Source of the DNA: CAZHCG01 sp046484285
GTDB taxonomy: Bacteria; Myxococcota_A; Polyangia; JAAYKL01
Assembly: GCA_046484285.1 (NCBI GenBank)
Contig: JAWOBP010000209.1
Location: 4,793-68,792, forward strand
Length of the DNA: 64,000 nt
Direction: 5' to 3'
Shown here piece after piece: positions 32,565-43,900 of the stretch. Position numbers and translations under genes: made by a program. Position 1 is the first letter of the stretch, and each line of letters opens with the position of its first letter. A model generated the notes under the pieces. That model did not search any database. It had not been told where the DNA came from and saw nothing but the letters and a program-made list of their open reading frames with translations.

Positions 32565-35039
32565 ATGAAGAGATCGACAATTGCGGCGCTCGTGTTGCTG
32601 CTCGGCTGCGGCCAGGGCGGATCCCCGTCCGCGATCGGCGACGGCGGCACGGACGCGGATGCGGATGCGGATGCGGATGGGGATTCCGACGCGGATTCGG
32701 ACGGCGATTCCGACGCGGATTCCGACGCCGACACCGACGCGGATTCGGACGGCGATTCCGACGCCGACACCGACGCCGACACCGACTCGAGCACGGATAC
32801 GGATTCCGGCACGGACACCGGCCCGGAGTGCCTCGACAACTCGACCTGCCAGGAGGACAGCCACTGCGTAGACGGCGAGTGCGTTCCGTGGGACCCCGGC
32901 TCGTACGACATGGACTGCACCCAGCTCTCGATCGCCGGTCTGTTCCAGCCCTCGATCCAGTGCGAGTGGACCGGGCCGGCCGACGGCGATCCGTACCCGA
33001 ATCACACGCGGGTGCTCAGCGCCCCGGTGGTCGTCGATTTCGATTTCGACGACGACGATTCGACTATCGAGCCGTCAATCGTCTTTACTTCTTACGACGG
33101 CGACGACGGCTCCTCGGGTTACTACGAGGGCGCCTTTGGCGTGATCCGCGTGATCGACGGCCAGACCTGCGAGCCGCAGTACAACGTGGGCACGCAGCTC
33201 AACGGCTGCAACTCGCCGGCGATCGGCGACCTCGACCTGGACGGGCGTCCCGAGATCGTCGCCCACACCGGCGTCGGCGGGCTGGCGACCTACACCTACA
33301 GCTCCGGCGACGACTCGTTCCAATCTTTCTGCTCGGGCACGCTCACCTTCGGCGGCGAGTCCTCGGGCTGGTCGGCGCCCTCGATTTACGATCTCGATTC
33401 GGACGGCAGCCCCGAAATCATGACCGGCGGGGTGACCTACGACGCGAGCTGCAACGTGCTCGACCAGTCGCTGGGGCTGGCCGGGCACATGTACTCCGGG
33501 GCCGGCTACCCGGTCGTCGCCGATCTGGACGGCGAGCTGGACAGCTACGGGCTGCCCAGCGTGGAGCTACCTACCGGCTCGGAGCTGTACCGCTTCGACA
33601 GCGCCAGCACGAGCTGGCTGCAGGTCTGGAGCGGAGCGGAGTGGCAGGGCTATATCGCAGTGGCCGACTTCGGCACCTTCACCGACGATCCGGCCGAGGA
33701 CGACCGGCTCACGGCCGACGGGATCGCCGAGATCGTGACGGTACGCGCGCCCGACGTGCGGATCACGACGATGGACGGCCGGCTGATCTACGGGCCGGTG
33801 GCGATGCCTTCGGGTCAGGGCGGAGGTCCGCCCACCGTGGGCGACTTCGACGGCGACGGTCTGCCCGAGGTCTCCTGCTCGGGCTCGGACTCGATCGCGG
33901 TCTTCGACATGGACTGCACCGGGCTACCGGACATGGTTACCTGCTCGTCGCTGTCCACCGACGGCGTTCTCTGGTGGCAGCCGTCGCAGGATCACTCCTC
34001 GAACCGCACCGGCTCGTCGCTGTTCGACTTCGAGGGCGACGGCGCCGTCGAGGTGATCTACGCCGACGAGGTCTTCACCCGCGTCTACGACGGACAGACC
34101 GGCGCGGTGCTCTTCAGCCAGTGGCACTCCTCGTGCACCTGGAACGAGTACCCGATCGTGGCCGACGTGGACGGCGACTTCGGCGCCGAGCTGGTCGTGC
34201 CTTCGAACTCCAATTGCGACATCACGCCGACCACGGCCGGCGGTCTCTCCTACCCGACCGGCCCCAACGGTTACCCGATGGATCCGCTCTTCAGGGGGCT
34301 GCCCTGCGAGGACGGCGGCGACTGCCAAAGCGGAGTCTGCGACGCCGGCTACTGCCGCTGCGACACGGACGACGACTGCGGCGGGACCGGCTCGGGGTTC
34401 GTCTGCGCCGCGCCTCCGGGCGACACTCCCGGCGAGGGCGACACCTGCCGCGCCGAGTGGCGCGAGGCCTACGACGGGATCCGCGTCTACGCCGACGTGC
34501 TCGACCGCTGGGTCGCATCGCGCACGATCTGGAGCCAGCACGCCTACTCGGTGACCCACGTCGAAGAGGACGGTACGGTCGTGCCGACCGACGAGTGGGA
34601 GCAGAACTGGCTCGACGAAGAGATGAACAACTTCCGCCAGAACGTCCAGGGCGAGGCGGACGCCTCCTCCTCGCCGGACGCCACCTCGGGGGACGGGGCT
34701 TTCGCCGAGTGCACCGACCAGGGAGACGCGGTCCTGTCCGCCGACGTCTGCAACCGCGGAACCCAGCCGCTGGGAGCCGGGGTGCCGGTCGCCTTCTACC
34801 AGGTCGAAGTCGAGCCGGACAACCTGATCGGAGTCGTCGAGACCGAGGCGATCATCGCGCCGGGCGATTGCGAGACCGTCGGCTACGAGTGGGACAGCCC
34901 GCCCGACGTCTCGGCCGCGGTCGACGTGATCGTGGTAGCCGACGACGACGGCTCGGGCAACGGCCAGAACTCGGAGTGCGTGGAGGGCAACAACACCTGC
35001 ACAATCCCCGAGGTGGGCTGCCTGAACATCCCGGAGTGA
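32565..35039 (+). CDS. Large FG-GAP/CARDB-like lipoprotein with long Asp linker
   Basis: 824 residues. Lipobox LLLGC; Asp/Ala/Ser/Thr linker (about 29-85); an EGF-like Cys patch (CLDNSTCQEDSHCVDGEC); FG-GAP/VCBS repeats with DLDLDGRPE, DLDSDGSPE, DFDGDGLPE and DVDGDFGAE; a second Cys-rich patch (CEDGGDCQSGVCDAGYCRC); and a C-terminal CARDB-like domain (DVCNRGTQPLGAGVPVAFYQ). It looks like an extracellular adhesin or scaffold. Start ATG 32565 after GGAGGGGACGAGACG. Confidence 0.85.
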   Translation: MKRSTIAALVLLLGCGQGGSPSAIGDGGTDADADADADGDSDADSDGDSDADSDADTDADSDGDSDADTDADTDSSTDTDSGTDTGPECLDNSTCQEDSHCVDGECVPWDPGSYDMDCTQLSIAGLFQPSIQCEWTGPADGDPYPNHTRVLSAPVVVDFDFDDDDSTIEPSIVFTSYDGDDGSSGYYEGAFGVIRVIDGQTCEPQYNVGTQLNGCNSPAIGDLDLDGRPEIVAHTGVGGLATYTYSSGDDSFQSFCSGTLTFGGESSGWSAPSIYDLDSDGSPEIMTGGVTYDASCNVLDQSLGLAGHMYSGAGYPVVADLDGELDSYGLPSVELPTGSELYRFDSASTSWLQVWSGAEWQGYIAVADFGTFTDDPAEDDRLTADGIAEIVTVRAPDVRITTMDGRLIYGPVAMPSGQGGGPPTVGDFDGDGLPEVSCSGSDSIAVFDMDCTGLPDMVTCSSLSTDGVLWWQPSQDHSSNRTGSSLFDFEGDGAVEVIYADEVFTRVYDGQTGAVLFSQWHSSCTWNEYPIVADVDGDFGAELVVPSNSNCDITPTTAGGLSYPTGPNGYPMDPLFRGLPCEDGGDCQSGVCDAGYCRCDTDDDCGGTGSGFVCAAPPGDTPGEGDTCRAEWREAYDGIRVYADVLDRWVASRTIWSQHAYSVTHVEEDGTVVPTDEWEQNWLDEEMNNFRQNVQGEADASSSPDATSGDGAFAECTDQGDAVLSADVCNRGTQPLGAGVPVAFYQVEVEPDNLIGVVETEAIIAPGDCETVGYEWDSPPDVSAAVDVIVVADDDGSGNGQNSECVEGNNTCTIPEVGCLNIPE
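32653..32790 (+). repeat. In-frame repeat linker of the 824-residue lipoprotein
   Basis: GCGGAT x3 (following GACGCGGAT at 32652-32660), then a 30-base block (32687-32716) repeated identically at 32735-32764, 48 bases later. All units encode alternating Asp with Ala, Ser, Gly or Thr. Confidence 0.8.
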
Positions 35040-35138
35040 GCAGCGGTTCGAATCCGATGCCCAAGCCGATGCCCGTGTACCCCACATTGGACGATCGGCC
35101 CGAAGACTCGTAGAAAAGCGCACCCGCACCGGCAACCG

Positions 35139-35212
35139 AGCTGTCTTCGGCTCTGAGCGGATCGAACGAGAATCGAACGAGTCATCAGCTGTCTGCGGCT
35201 TTGAGCGGATCG
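35139..35212. repeat. 26-bp direct repeat at the end of the sensor kinase gene
   Basis: 35139-35164 (AGCTGTCTTCGGCTCTGAGC and on) and 35187-35212 match with two differences and are 48 bases apart. The second copy includes the last codons of the sensor kinase gene, so the first is a duplicated end lying outside it. The 140-base gap holds no gene. Confidence 0.7.
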
Positions 35213-36975
35213 GCGGGGGCGCGGGGCAGGTCGAACCAGAAAATCGATCCGCGCGCTTCGGCCGGACGCATTCCCGCCTCTCCCCCCTGCGCACCCACCA
35301 AATGCTTGACGATCGCCAGCCCCAGCCCGGTGCCGCCCATCTCCCGGGAGCGGCCGGTATCGACACGGTAGAAGCGTTCGAACAGACGCGAGCAATGCAC
35401 CTCCTCGATGCCCGGACCGTCGTCCTCCACCTCGAACCGGACTGTCTCGCCGCGCTCCAGCCCCCGCAGCACGATCCGGCCTCCCTCGTCGATGTACTTG
35501 ACGGCGTTGTCGACCAGGTTGAGCAGCACCTGGTCGACGGCGCGGGCGTCGGCCAGCGCGCACAGGCCGTTCGCCGGCTCGACCTCGATCGCGATACCCC
35601 GCCGCTGGGCCCGCTCTTGCCTCGATTTTTTCGCTCGCCGCAGCAGCGACTCGACATCCAGCCCCTCGATCTGGAAGTCGTACTTGCCCGACTCGATGCG
35701 TGACAGGTCGAGCAGGTCGGAGATCAACCCGGAGAGCCGCTCGGCGTTGTTGACCACCGACTCCAAGAAACGCCTGCCCACCTTCTCGTCCTGCATCGCG
35801 CCGTCGAGCAGCGTCTCGGCGTTGGCGCGGATGATGCTGACCGGGGTGCGCAGCTCGTGCGAGACGTTGGCCACGAACTCGCGGCGCACGTTCTCGAGCC
35901 GGCGCAAGTCGGTCACGTCGAGCAGCACGACCGTGTACTCCCCGGACATGCGCCGCACGGTCCTGGCCAGCACGCGCTTGGCCTCCCCCCGCGATCCGGG
36001 CAGGTCGAACTCGGCGGTGGCGGCCTCGCCGGGCTTCAGCCCGCTGACCAGCTCGTGCATCTCCGGGGCGCGCACCGTCTCCAGCAGCGTCCTGCCCTCG
36101 GGCCGCTGGTCGAAACCCAGCAGCTCCAGCCCGGCGTGGTTGATCAGGGTCACGCGGCCGTCGCGATCCAAAGCCAGCACCGCCTCGCTCATCCCCTCCA
36201 GCACCGCCTCGAAGCGATCGCGCTCGCGAGCCAGCGCGGTCAGCTGCCGCTCGAGCTGACCGGAGAGACGGTGCAGCGACCCGGCCAGGCCGCCCAGCTC
36301 GTCCTCGCTGGAAACAGGTATCGGCGGCTCGCGGCTGCCGCCCTCGGCCATCCGGTGCGCGTATCCGACCAGCGCGCGCAACGTGCGAGAGAAGTAGTGC
36401 GACGAAAGCGCGCTCATCAAGACGGCCAGGATCAGTCCGAACAGCCCGGCCGCCGCCAGCAGGCCGAACAACCCGTAGATCGCCGACTCCACCTCGGCCA
36501 GCGGCTTGGCGGCGCGCACGATCCCCCGCGAGTCGTTGCGCTCGAAGACGACCGCCACGTAGAGCAGCTCCTCGTCGATGGTGGTCGAAAAGCGGGACGA
36601 CTTGCCCGTCCCGCTGCTGAAGGCATCGACCACCTCGGGTCGACCGGCGTGGTTCTCCACCTCGGCCACCTCGCGCGGCGTAAGCTCCGAGTCGCCGAGC
36701 ACGGTGCCGTCTTCGAGGATCAGCGTGATCCGGGACTCGGTCGCCTCGCCGAGCGAGTCGATCAGGCGATCGGCCAGCCCTATCTCTCGGGGATCGGCCG
36801 CGATGCTCTCAACCAGGGTCTTCCCCGAGCGGGCGTGGTGCAGCAGCTCGGTCTCGATCCGCTGCAGCAGGATCTCGCGCAGAGCCTGCGAGAGAAAGGC
36901 GCCGGAAATCAGGATTACCAGGGTAATCAAGGAGACCGACGCCAGGAACAGCTTGCCCCGTACGCCGAGCTTCAC
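35185..36975 (-). CDS. PhoR-type sensor histidine kinase
   Basis: 596 residues. Two membrane helices (about 8-29 and 168-192) with an extracytoplasmic sensor between them, HAMP, a PAS domain (about 250-350), HisKA (H-box NVSHELRTPVSII, phospho-accepting His) and HATPase with N box NLVDNAVKY, G1 DDGPGIEE and G2 GGTGLGLAI. Start GTG 36975 overlaps the upstream regulator by 4 bases (GTGA). It resembles PhoR, but no pst or pho genes are near, so phosphate sensing is not shown. Confidence 0.92.
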   Translation of the reverse strand: MKLGVRGKLFLASVSLITLVILISGAFLSQALREILLQRIETELLHHARSGKTLVESIAADPREIGLADRLIDSLGEATESRITLILEDGTVLGDSELTPREVAEVENHAGRPEVVDAFSSGTGKSSRFSTTIDEELLYVAVVFERNDSRGIVRAAKPLAEVESAIYGLFGLLAAAGLFGLILAVLMSALSSHYFSRTLRALVGYAHRMAEGGSREPPIPVSSEDELGGLAGSLHRLSGQLERQLTALARERDRFEAVLEGMSEAVLALDRDGRVTLINHAGLELLGFDQRPEGRTLLETVRAPEMHELVSGLKPGEAATAEFDLPGSRGEAKRVLARTVRRMSGEYTVVLLDVTDLRRLENVRREFVANVSHELRTPVSIIRANAETLLDGAMQDEKVGRRFLESVVNNAERLSGLISDLLDLSRIESGKYDFQIEGLDVESLLRRAKKSRQERAQRRGIAIEVEPANGLCALADARAVDQVLLNLVDNAVKYIDEGGRIVLRGLERGETVRFEVEDDGPGIEEVHCSRLFERFYRVDTGRSREMGGTGLGLAIVKHLVGAQGGEAGMRPAEARGSIFWFDLPRAPADPLKAADS

Positions 36976-37679
36976 ACGCCCTCCTCGTCTTCCGGTGTTG
37001 AACGGAACCGATAGCCCACGCCGCGCACCGTCTCGATGTAGACGCCGGCCGCGCCCAGCTTCTCGCGCAACCGCTTGACGTGAGTATCGACCGTGCGGGT
37101 AGTTATCTCGGCGCTGATCTCCCAGACGTCGGACAACAGGGCGTCGCGCGTCTGCACGCGGCCCTTGCGGCCGAGGAAGGTCACGAGCAGCTTGAACTCC
37201 AACGCCGTGAGTGGAACCTCTTCGTCGTCGACCCAGACCCGGTGCGCGGGAATGTCGACCCGCAGCCTTCCGAAGGCGATCTCCTGCGCATCGGGGCTGG
37301 CCGGCCGCGCGCGGCGCAGAATCGCCTTGACCCGCAGCGACAGCTCGCGGAGGCTGAACGGCTTGACCATGTAGTCGTCGGCGCCCAGCTCGAAGCCCAC
37401 CACGCGGTCGATCTCCTCGCCCTTGGCGGTCAGCATCAACACCGGAATGCGGCGGGTGCGATCGTCGGCGCGCATCCGGCGGCAGACCTCGGTGCCGGAG
37501 ATGTCCGGCAGCATCAGGTCCAGCACGACCAGATCGGGGATCGGATCGCGCTCGACCTGCTCGAGCGCTTCGTTCCCGTCGCAGGCGACGCGCACGGCGT
37601 AGCCTTCTTTTTCGAAGTTGTACTTGAGGTTTTCGACGAGGTCCTTTTCGTCGTCGACCACCAGGAGTGTTCCGAGCAT
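36972..37679 (-). CDS. PhoB/OmpR-type response regulator
   Basis: 235 residues. Receiver domain with Asp54 (VVLDLMLP) as phospho-acceptor, Asp9/10, Thr84 and Lys106; then a winged-helix DNA-binding domain (LTALEFKLLVTFL, RTVDTHVKRLREKLG, GVGYRF). It is the partner of the adjacent sensor kinase, with 4-base overlap, so one transcript. Divergent from the tryptophanase gene; whether it controls that gene is unknown. Confidence 0.93.
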   Translation of the reverse strand: MLGTLLVVDDEKDLVENLKYNFEKEGYAVRVACDGNEALEQVERDPIPDLVVLDLMLPDISGTEVCRRMRADDRTRRIPVLMLTAKGEEIDRVVGFELGADDYMVKPFSLRELSLRVKAILRRARPASPDAQEIAFGRLRVDIPAHRVWVDDEEVPLTALEFKLLVTFLGRKGRVQTRDALLSDVWEISAEITTRTVDTHVKRLREKLGAAGVYIETVRGVGYRFRSTPEDEEGV

Positions 37680-37905
37680 GGCCTGCCCTTTCTACCGGCT
37701 CTCGGTTACACCGAGGTGACACGGCGGTGAAGCCTGGGAAAAACGCGGCCGCTCTCCCACGCTCGCCACCGCCCGGGAAAGCATGACCCCTGTCGCGGCT
37801 ATTGGCAACGCGTCTTGTCCGCCAGGCTTGGCAGCCCGGGGCAAAGTGCTATAGCGTCCAGGCGAGCAAGGCGGCCCGTTCGTGTCGAGCAGAAAGGAGA
37901 CTCCA

Positions 37906-39276
<1,371 letters not shown>

Positions 39277-39285
39277 GCGTGCCCG

Positions 39286-39525
39286 TCAGTCGCTCCTGGC
39301 CACGTAACGGCCGTAGAAGACGTCTCCTCTCCCGCTGTTTTCGAACGATGTCTGGTTGGGATCGCCCACGCCCAGCGCAGGGAGCCGTCCGGCTCGTAGC
39401 GCGCCAGGAATGTTCCACCATGGCTCGAGTCTATCTGGAGCACGGTCTCGTCGGGCTCGCCCTGCCCCACGACGACCTCGCCGCCGAAAAAGCCGCCCAG
39501 CAGCATCCCCCCTGCTCCAGCGTGA
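39286..39525 (-). pseudogene. Beta-propeller (SBBP-like) fragment with frameshift
   Basis: Minus strand reads GGFFGGEVVVGQGEPDE, then GGTFLARYEPDGSLRWA. After about base 39355 the matching sequence is in another frame: TSFENSGRGDVFYGRYVARS ending at TGA 39286. Together this is one blade of a secreted beta-propeller protein that has lost its start and shifted frame. Confidence 0.6.
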
Positions 39526-39556
39526 TCGAATCAGCTTGCGGGACTGCCGAGCGCGC

Positions 39557-40423
39557 CTACCGATCGCCCGCCTCGAGCACCGCGGCGACGCGGCGCAGCC
39601 TGTCCGGGTCGCTCTCATCGCTCCTGGCGGCGATCCGCAGCACCAGCCTGCCGGCCGCGATGTACAGGTCCCGCTCCAGCGGCCTGTCGCGCAGCCGCTC
39701 CAGGTGGGTCGCGACCGCGTCGGCGTCCCCGCGCCGGATCGGACCGCTCAGCGCGGCGTCCACCCCGCGCCGAGCGACCGCCTCGACCGCTCCGCCGGCC
39801 AGCGAAATCAGCAGCCGCTCCAGCCCGCGCCGCTCGAGCCCCTCGGCCGCGGACAGCGCTGCGTCGATCAGCGCCACGGCGTAGTTGCTCGCGATCACGG
39901 TCGCGGCGTGGTAGGCGGGCCGCAGCTCGGCCGGCACCTCGATCAGCTCGCCTCCCAGCGCCTCGACCAGCCGCTGCGTCTCGTGAATCGCCTCGCCGCG
40001 GCAGTCGACCGCGAAGACAGTTCCCGGCGGCAGCGTCGCGCCTCCCCCGGGCGGAAAGACGCGGGCCGGGTGCAGGGCGCCGGTCCCGCGCACGACGCCC
40101 TCCAGCGGGGCGAGCGCCGCGGCGCCGAGCCTCCCGGCGCAGTGCAGCCAGACCTGGTGCTCTCGCGCCAGCCCGCGCTCGGCGGCCCGGCGGGCGACTT
40201 CGTCGATCTCGGTGTCGGGCACGGCGACCAGCACCAGCTCGGCCGCGGAGAGGGAAGGGGGCATCTCCGGGCAGAAAGCCGGAGCCCCGAGGTCCGCGGC
40301 CAGGCTCCGGGCCGCCTCGCGGCTCGAATCGCAGACACCGACGATCTCCACCCCGGCGCGCGCCGCCGCCAGGCCCAGCGCCGAGCCGGCGGCCCCGGCC
40401 CCGACCAGGAACAGGCCGCTCAC
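39557..40423 (-). CDS. Rossmann-fold DUF2520 protein (ProC-like)
   Basis: 288 residues. NAD(P)-binding GAGAAGSALG at the start, LVAVPDTEIDEVAR, then the C-terminal DUF2520 helical domain (YHAATVIASNYAVALIDAA). The family resembles pyrroline-5-carboxylate reductase but lacks an assigned substrate. Start GTG 40423 follows GGAGGCGAGAC and overlaps nadD by GTGA, so it is the last gene of the long minus train. Confidence 0.85.
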   Translation of the reverse strand: MSGLFLVGAGAAGSALGLAAARAGVEIVGVCDSSREAARSLAADLGAPAFCPEMPPSLSAAELVLVAVPDTEIDEVARRAAERGLAREHQVWLHCAGRLGAAALAPLEGVVRGTGALHPARVFPPGGGATLPPGTVFAVDCRGEAIHETQRLVEALGGELIEVPAELRPAYHAATVIASNYAVALIDAALSAAEGLERRGLERLLISLAGGAVEAVARRGVDAALSGPIRRGDADAVATHLERLRDRPLERDLYIAAGRLVLRIAARSDESDPDRLRRVAAVLEAGDR

Positions 40424-40989
40424 GTCTCGCCTCCGTACAGGCCGTTGTCGAGCGCGTAGTCCAGCACCGCGGCCGGCGCCAGCTCCAGCGGCCGCCGCCC
40501 CTCGGCCAGCAGGCGCCGGAGCTCGGTGGAGCTGACCCGGGGCGGCGCCTCCAGCACCGGCTCCGGAATCGAATCCACGCCGCGCCGCTCCACGTACAAC
40601 GGCGGCGCCAGCGACGCGATCTCGTCGTAGCGATCCCACTTCTCGCGCTCGTGGTAGATGTCGCTTCCGGCCAGCAGCCGCAGCTCGATTCCCGGGTGCC
40701 GCTTCGCAAGCAGACGCACCAGCTCCAGCGTCCTTCCGGGTCGGTCCAGCTCGGCCTCGAGATCCGAGACGCGAGCGCGCGGCTCGTCTCCGACCAGCAG
40801 GCGGCACATCGCCAGCCGGTGGCGGAACGGGGCCGGCTGCTTGCCGAAGGCGTGCCGCAGGCAGGGCACCAGCCACACCTCGTCGACCCGGCCGGACTCC
40901 AGCGCGACTCGCACGACTCCCAGGTGCCCGCAGTGCGGTGGATCGAAGGTTCCACCCAGCACCCCGATCCTGAGCCGCGCCCCGCTCAC
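40420..40989 (-). CDS. nadD: Nicotinate-nucleotide adenylyltransferase
   Basis: 189 residues. Converts nicotinate mononucleotide to deamido-NAD. ATP motif GVLGGTFDPPHCGHL and the late motif VSSTELRRLL are intact. Start GTG 40989 overlaps the TPR gene stop by 4 bases. Together with pncA-pncB (26187-28123) it completes the route from nicotinamide to deamido-NAD. Confidence 0.93.
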   Translation of the reverse strand: MSGARLRIGVLGGTFDPPHCGHLGVVRVALESGRVDEVWLVPCLRHAFGKQPAPFRHRLAMCRLLVGDEPRARVSDLEAELDRPGRTLELVRLLAKRHPGIELRLLAGSDIYHEREKWDRYDEIASLAPPLYVERRGVDSIPEPVLEAPPRVSSTELRRLLAEGRRPLELAPAAVLDYALDNGLYGGET

Positions 40990-43900
40990 AGCCCCATCCG
41001 CCGGCGCAGCTCCTGGTGGGTCTTGCTGAAAACGAACTCCATCAGTTCTCCCGCGCCGTCGAGCCGGGAAAGATCCGCGCTAGTCGCCCCCTGCTCCACC
41101 CGCAGCCCGGCGATCGCCCCCTCCAGCGAACCCGCGGCCAGGAAGCCGGCCCTGCGGCCGACGGAGAGCACGCCCTCGCGCAGGTCGGGATGCTCGAGCG
41201 CGGAGCTGCACTCGAAGGCGAACGGCTGCAAGCGCGCCAGCAGCTTGCCCGAGACCGACTCGCGCAGCGTCGCGGCCTCGGCCTCCAGCGCCGACTCCTC
41301 TATCTCGGGCGAGCTGTAGGAAGGCACCGAGATGCGCACCAATGCGGCGACCAGGCGCCGCAGCCGCGGCTCGGGCAGCATCGTCGCCATCCCCAGCCCC
41401 AGCGCGGCGAGCACGACCGCCGAGGCCGCGGCAAAGCTGACCACCGCGGCGTCCTGCGACTCCGCGATCGCGGCCGGCACGATCACCGCGGTCCCCGGCC
41501 CGCCGGTGACGCGAATCCCACCGGCCGAACCGACGAACACCTGCGGCTCTCCGCGCAGACCGAGCATCTCGGCGAAGCGCCCCATCGCGACGCTCAGCGG
41601 CGCGTTGCGACCGAGACGGGCGTCCCGTCCGAGCCCCTGCTGCTTGGCGGTCAGCCCCAGCAGCTTGGCCACCGGCTCGTCCGTGATGCGCAGCGTCTCC
41701 CTCAGACCCGAGGGCACCTGCTTGGGAGCCAAAAACTCGAAGACCGCTGGATCGGCCAGCCGCATGCCGATATCCCAGTGCTCCTCCAACGCCCCCACCT
41801 CGGGCAGCCGGCTCGGGTCTCCGCCGGCGAGGCGCACCGCCGTGGCCGCGATCGCGGCCAGCCGATCGTCGGCCTTCATCGTCAACAGGCGGTGCACGTT
41901 TGCGTACAGGTCGGCGCGCCCGGGCTCGGCCGCGATCGCGCTGGCTTGGGTCAAAAGCGACTGGTCGAGCAGCACGTTGAGCGCCATCGCGTCGCGCTGC
42001 CGGGTGTATATTTCGGCCAGCGCCTCGATCGGACCTGCGTCGAGCGGAGCGATCCTGCGCGCTTCCGCGAGCAGGCGCTCCGCGTCCTGCGCCCGGCCCA
42101 ACCGCGCGTCGAGCGTGCGGCCCAGCTCGACCATCTTGTCGACCTTGACCTTCTCGCTGTCGGCCATCATCACCAGCCGCTCCAGCGCCTGCGCGACGCG
42201 ACCCCAGTTCTCCTTGCGCGCGTAGACCGCGGCCAGCCGCTCCATCGCCGCGAAGTGGCCCCGATCCCAGCCCAGGACCTTGACGAAGCTCTTCTCGGCC
42301 AGATCGAGGTGCTCGGTGTGCTCCATGTAGAGCACACCCAGATCGAAAAATATCTCTATCCCCATCCGCGGATCGCGGGTGCTGCGAGCCGCCTGGACCA
42401 GGTGCTCGATCGACTCGTTCCATTCGCCGTCCTCGCGGTGCAGGGCGGCCAGCTTGCGGCGGGTCTCCAGGTCGGCCGGCGCGATCTCCAGCGCCAGCCC
42501 GAGGGCGATCTTGGCCGGATCGCGCTCCCCGATCGACAGCCGCGTGGCGCCCAGCTCCAGCAGCAGGCGGTGCTTGGCCCGCTGATCCTCGATCCCGTGA
42601 ATGCGCGCCGCGATCAATCCCGCCAGCAGACCGCGGTCCCCGACCTCCTCGGCCAGCGCCCGCCCCATCCGAAATGCCTCTTCGTTTTGCGGATCGATCT
42701 CCAGCGCTGCCAGGCACTCCGCCGCGGCGCGGGCGTCGTCCCCCAGTCGATCGCGGGCGACTCGCGCGGCCTGCAGCAGCTTTTCGACGCGGTGGGAGCC
42801 GACCGCGGCCCGCCGCGCCATCTCCTCGCAGGTCGCGATCACGCCTTCGAAATCGCCCAGGGCTTCCAGGTGCCGCACGCAGCCCTCGCGGTCGAGCAGC
42901 GACTCCTCTCTCAACTCGAGAGCTTCGCGCCGCCCGGCGAGCGCGGCCGCGAAGTCTCCGCTTTCCTCGCGCCGATCGGCCAGCCGCGAGAGGTGGATAC
43001 CCGAGCCCTCGAGCAGCCGCGCCGTCTGCGCCAGACAGCGCTCGCTCTCCGCGCGGTCGTCGGTCAATCCCTCGAGCGCCACCAGGTCGACCGCGCACGA
43101 CGGCCTGCGTTCGACCGCGATTCGCAGCGGCCCCGGATCCGCGGAGTCGATCCGCCAGGCCGTCGCGGCCAGCGCGGCGGCATCCCGGTCGTCGTCCAGG
43201 GCGCTCGCCAGCCCGGGCAGCACGCCGGCCAGGTCCAGGTCGCGCCCCTGGCGCGCGTAGAAGAGCGCCAGCTTGGCCAGCGCGGTCCGATTGCCGGGCA
43301 AGACCTCGTCGAGCGAGACCAAAGAGAGAACCGAGGAGGAGGCGTCCTTGCCGAAACGAAGATCGACATCGGCCATCCGCACGTAGATCCTCGCCTCGTG
43401 CTCTGGTGACTCGGCCTCGCGGAGCTCGGCCAGCAGCAGACCCGAGACCACGCTCCAGCGGCCCGAGACGAGCAGCGCGTCGACATAGGCCGCGCGCCCG
43501 ATCGGATCATCTGGCAGCGACTCCACGACCCGCTCGAGCCACTCGGTGGCCGCCGCGGGCCGGCCATCTCGAATCACGCCCGCCAGCGCGAACATCTCGT
43601 CACCACGCAGATCGCCGCTCTCCGCTGACGGCTCGGGGAACCGATCTCCGATCCCGGAGGGAAACAGCTCCGAGATCCACAGCGTGGCGCGCCACAGCTC
43701 CACGTCCCGGCGCAACACCTTTTGCGCGCCGAGCAGCAGATCCAGGACGCGCTCGTCCGGAGAGGCCGCGGCGCGATGCACGGCGGCGCGCAGCAGCAGC
43801 CCGGCGCTCTCCGCTTCGTCGCCGGACGCCTGCGCCGCGGCGGCGTACGCCTCGCCGATCGAGAGGTGATCGGCGCGCCCGCGTTCCAGCGCGAGCAGGG

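Noticed and set aside
41016..43409. 797-codon plus-strand frame over giant TPR C
   Set aside because: It is a complementary-strand shadow of the TPR repeats, with no start signal or family match.
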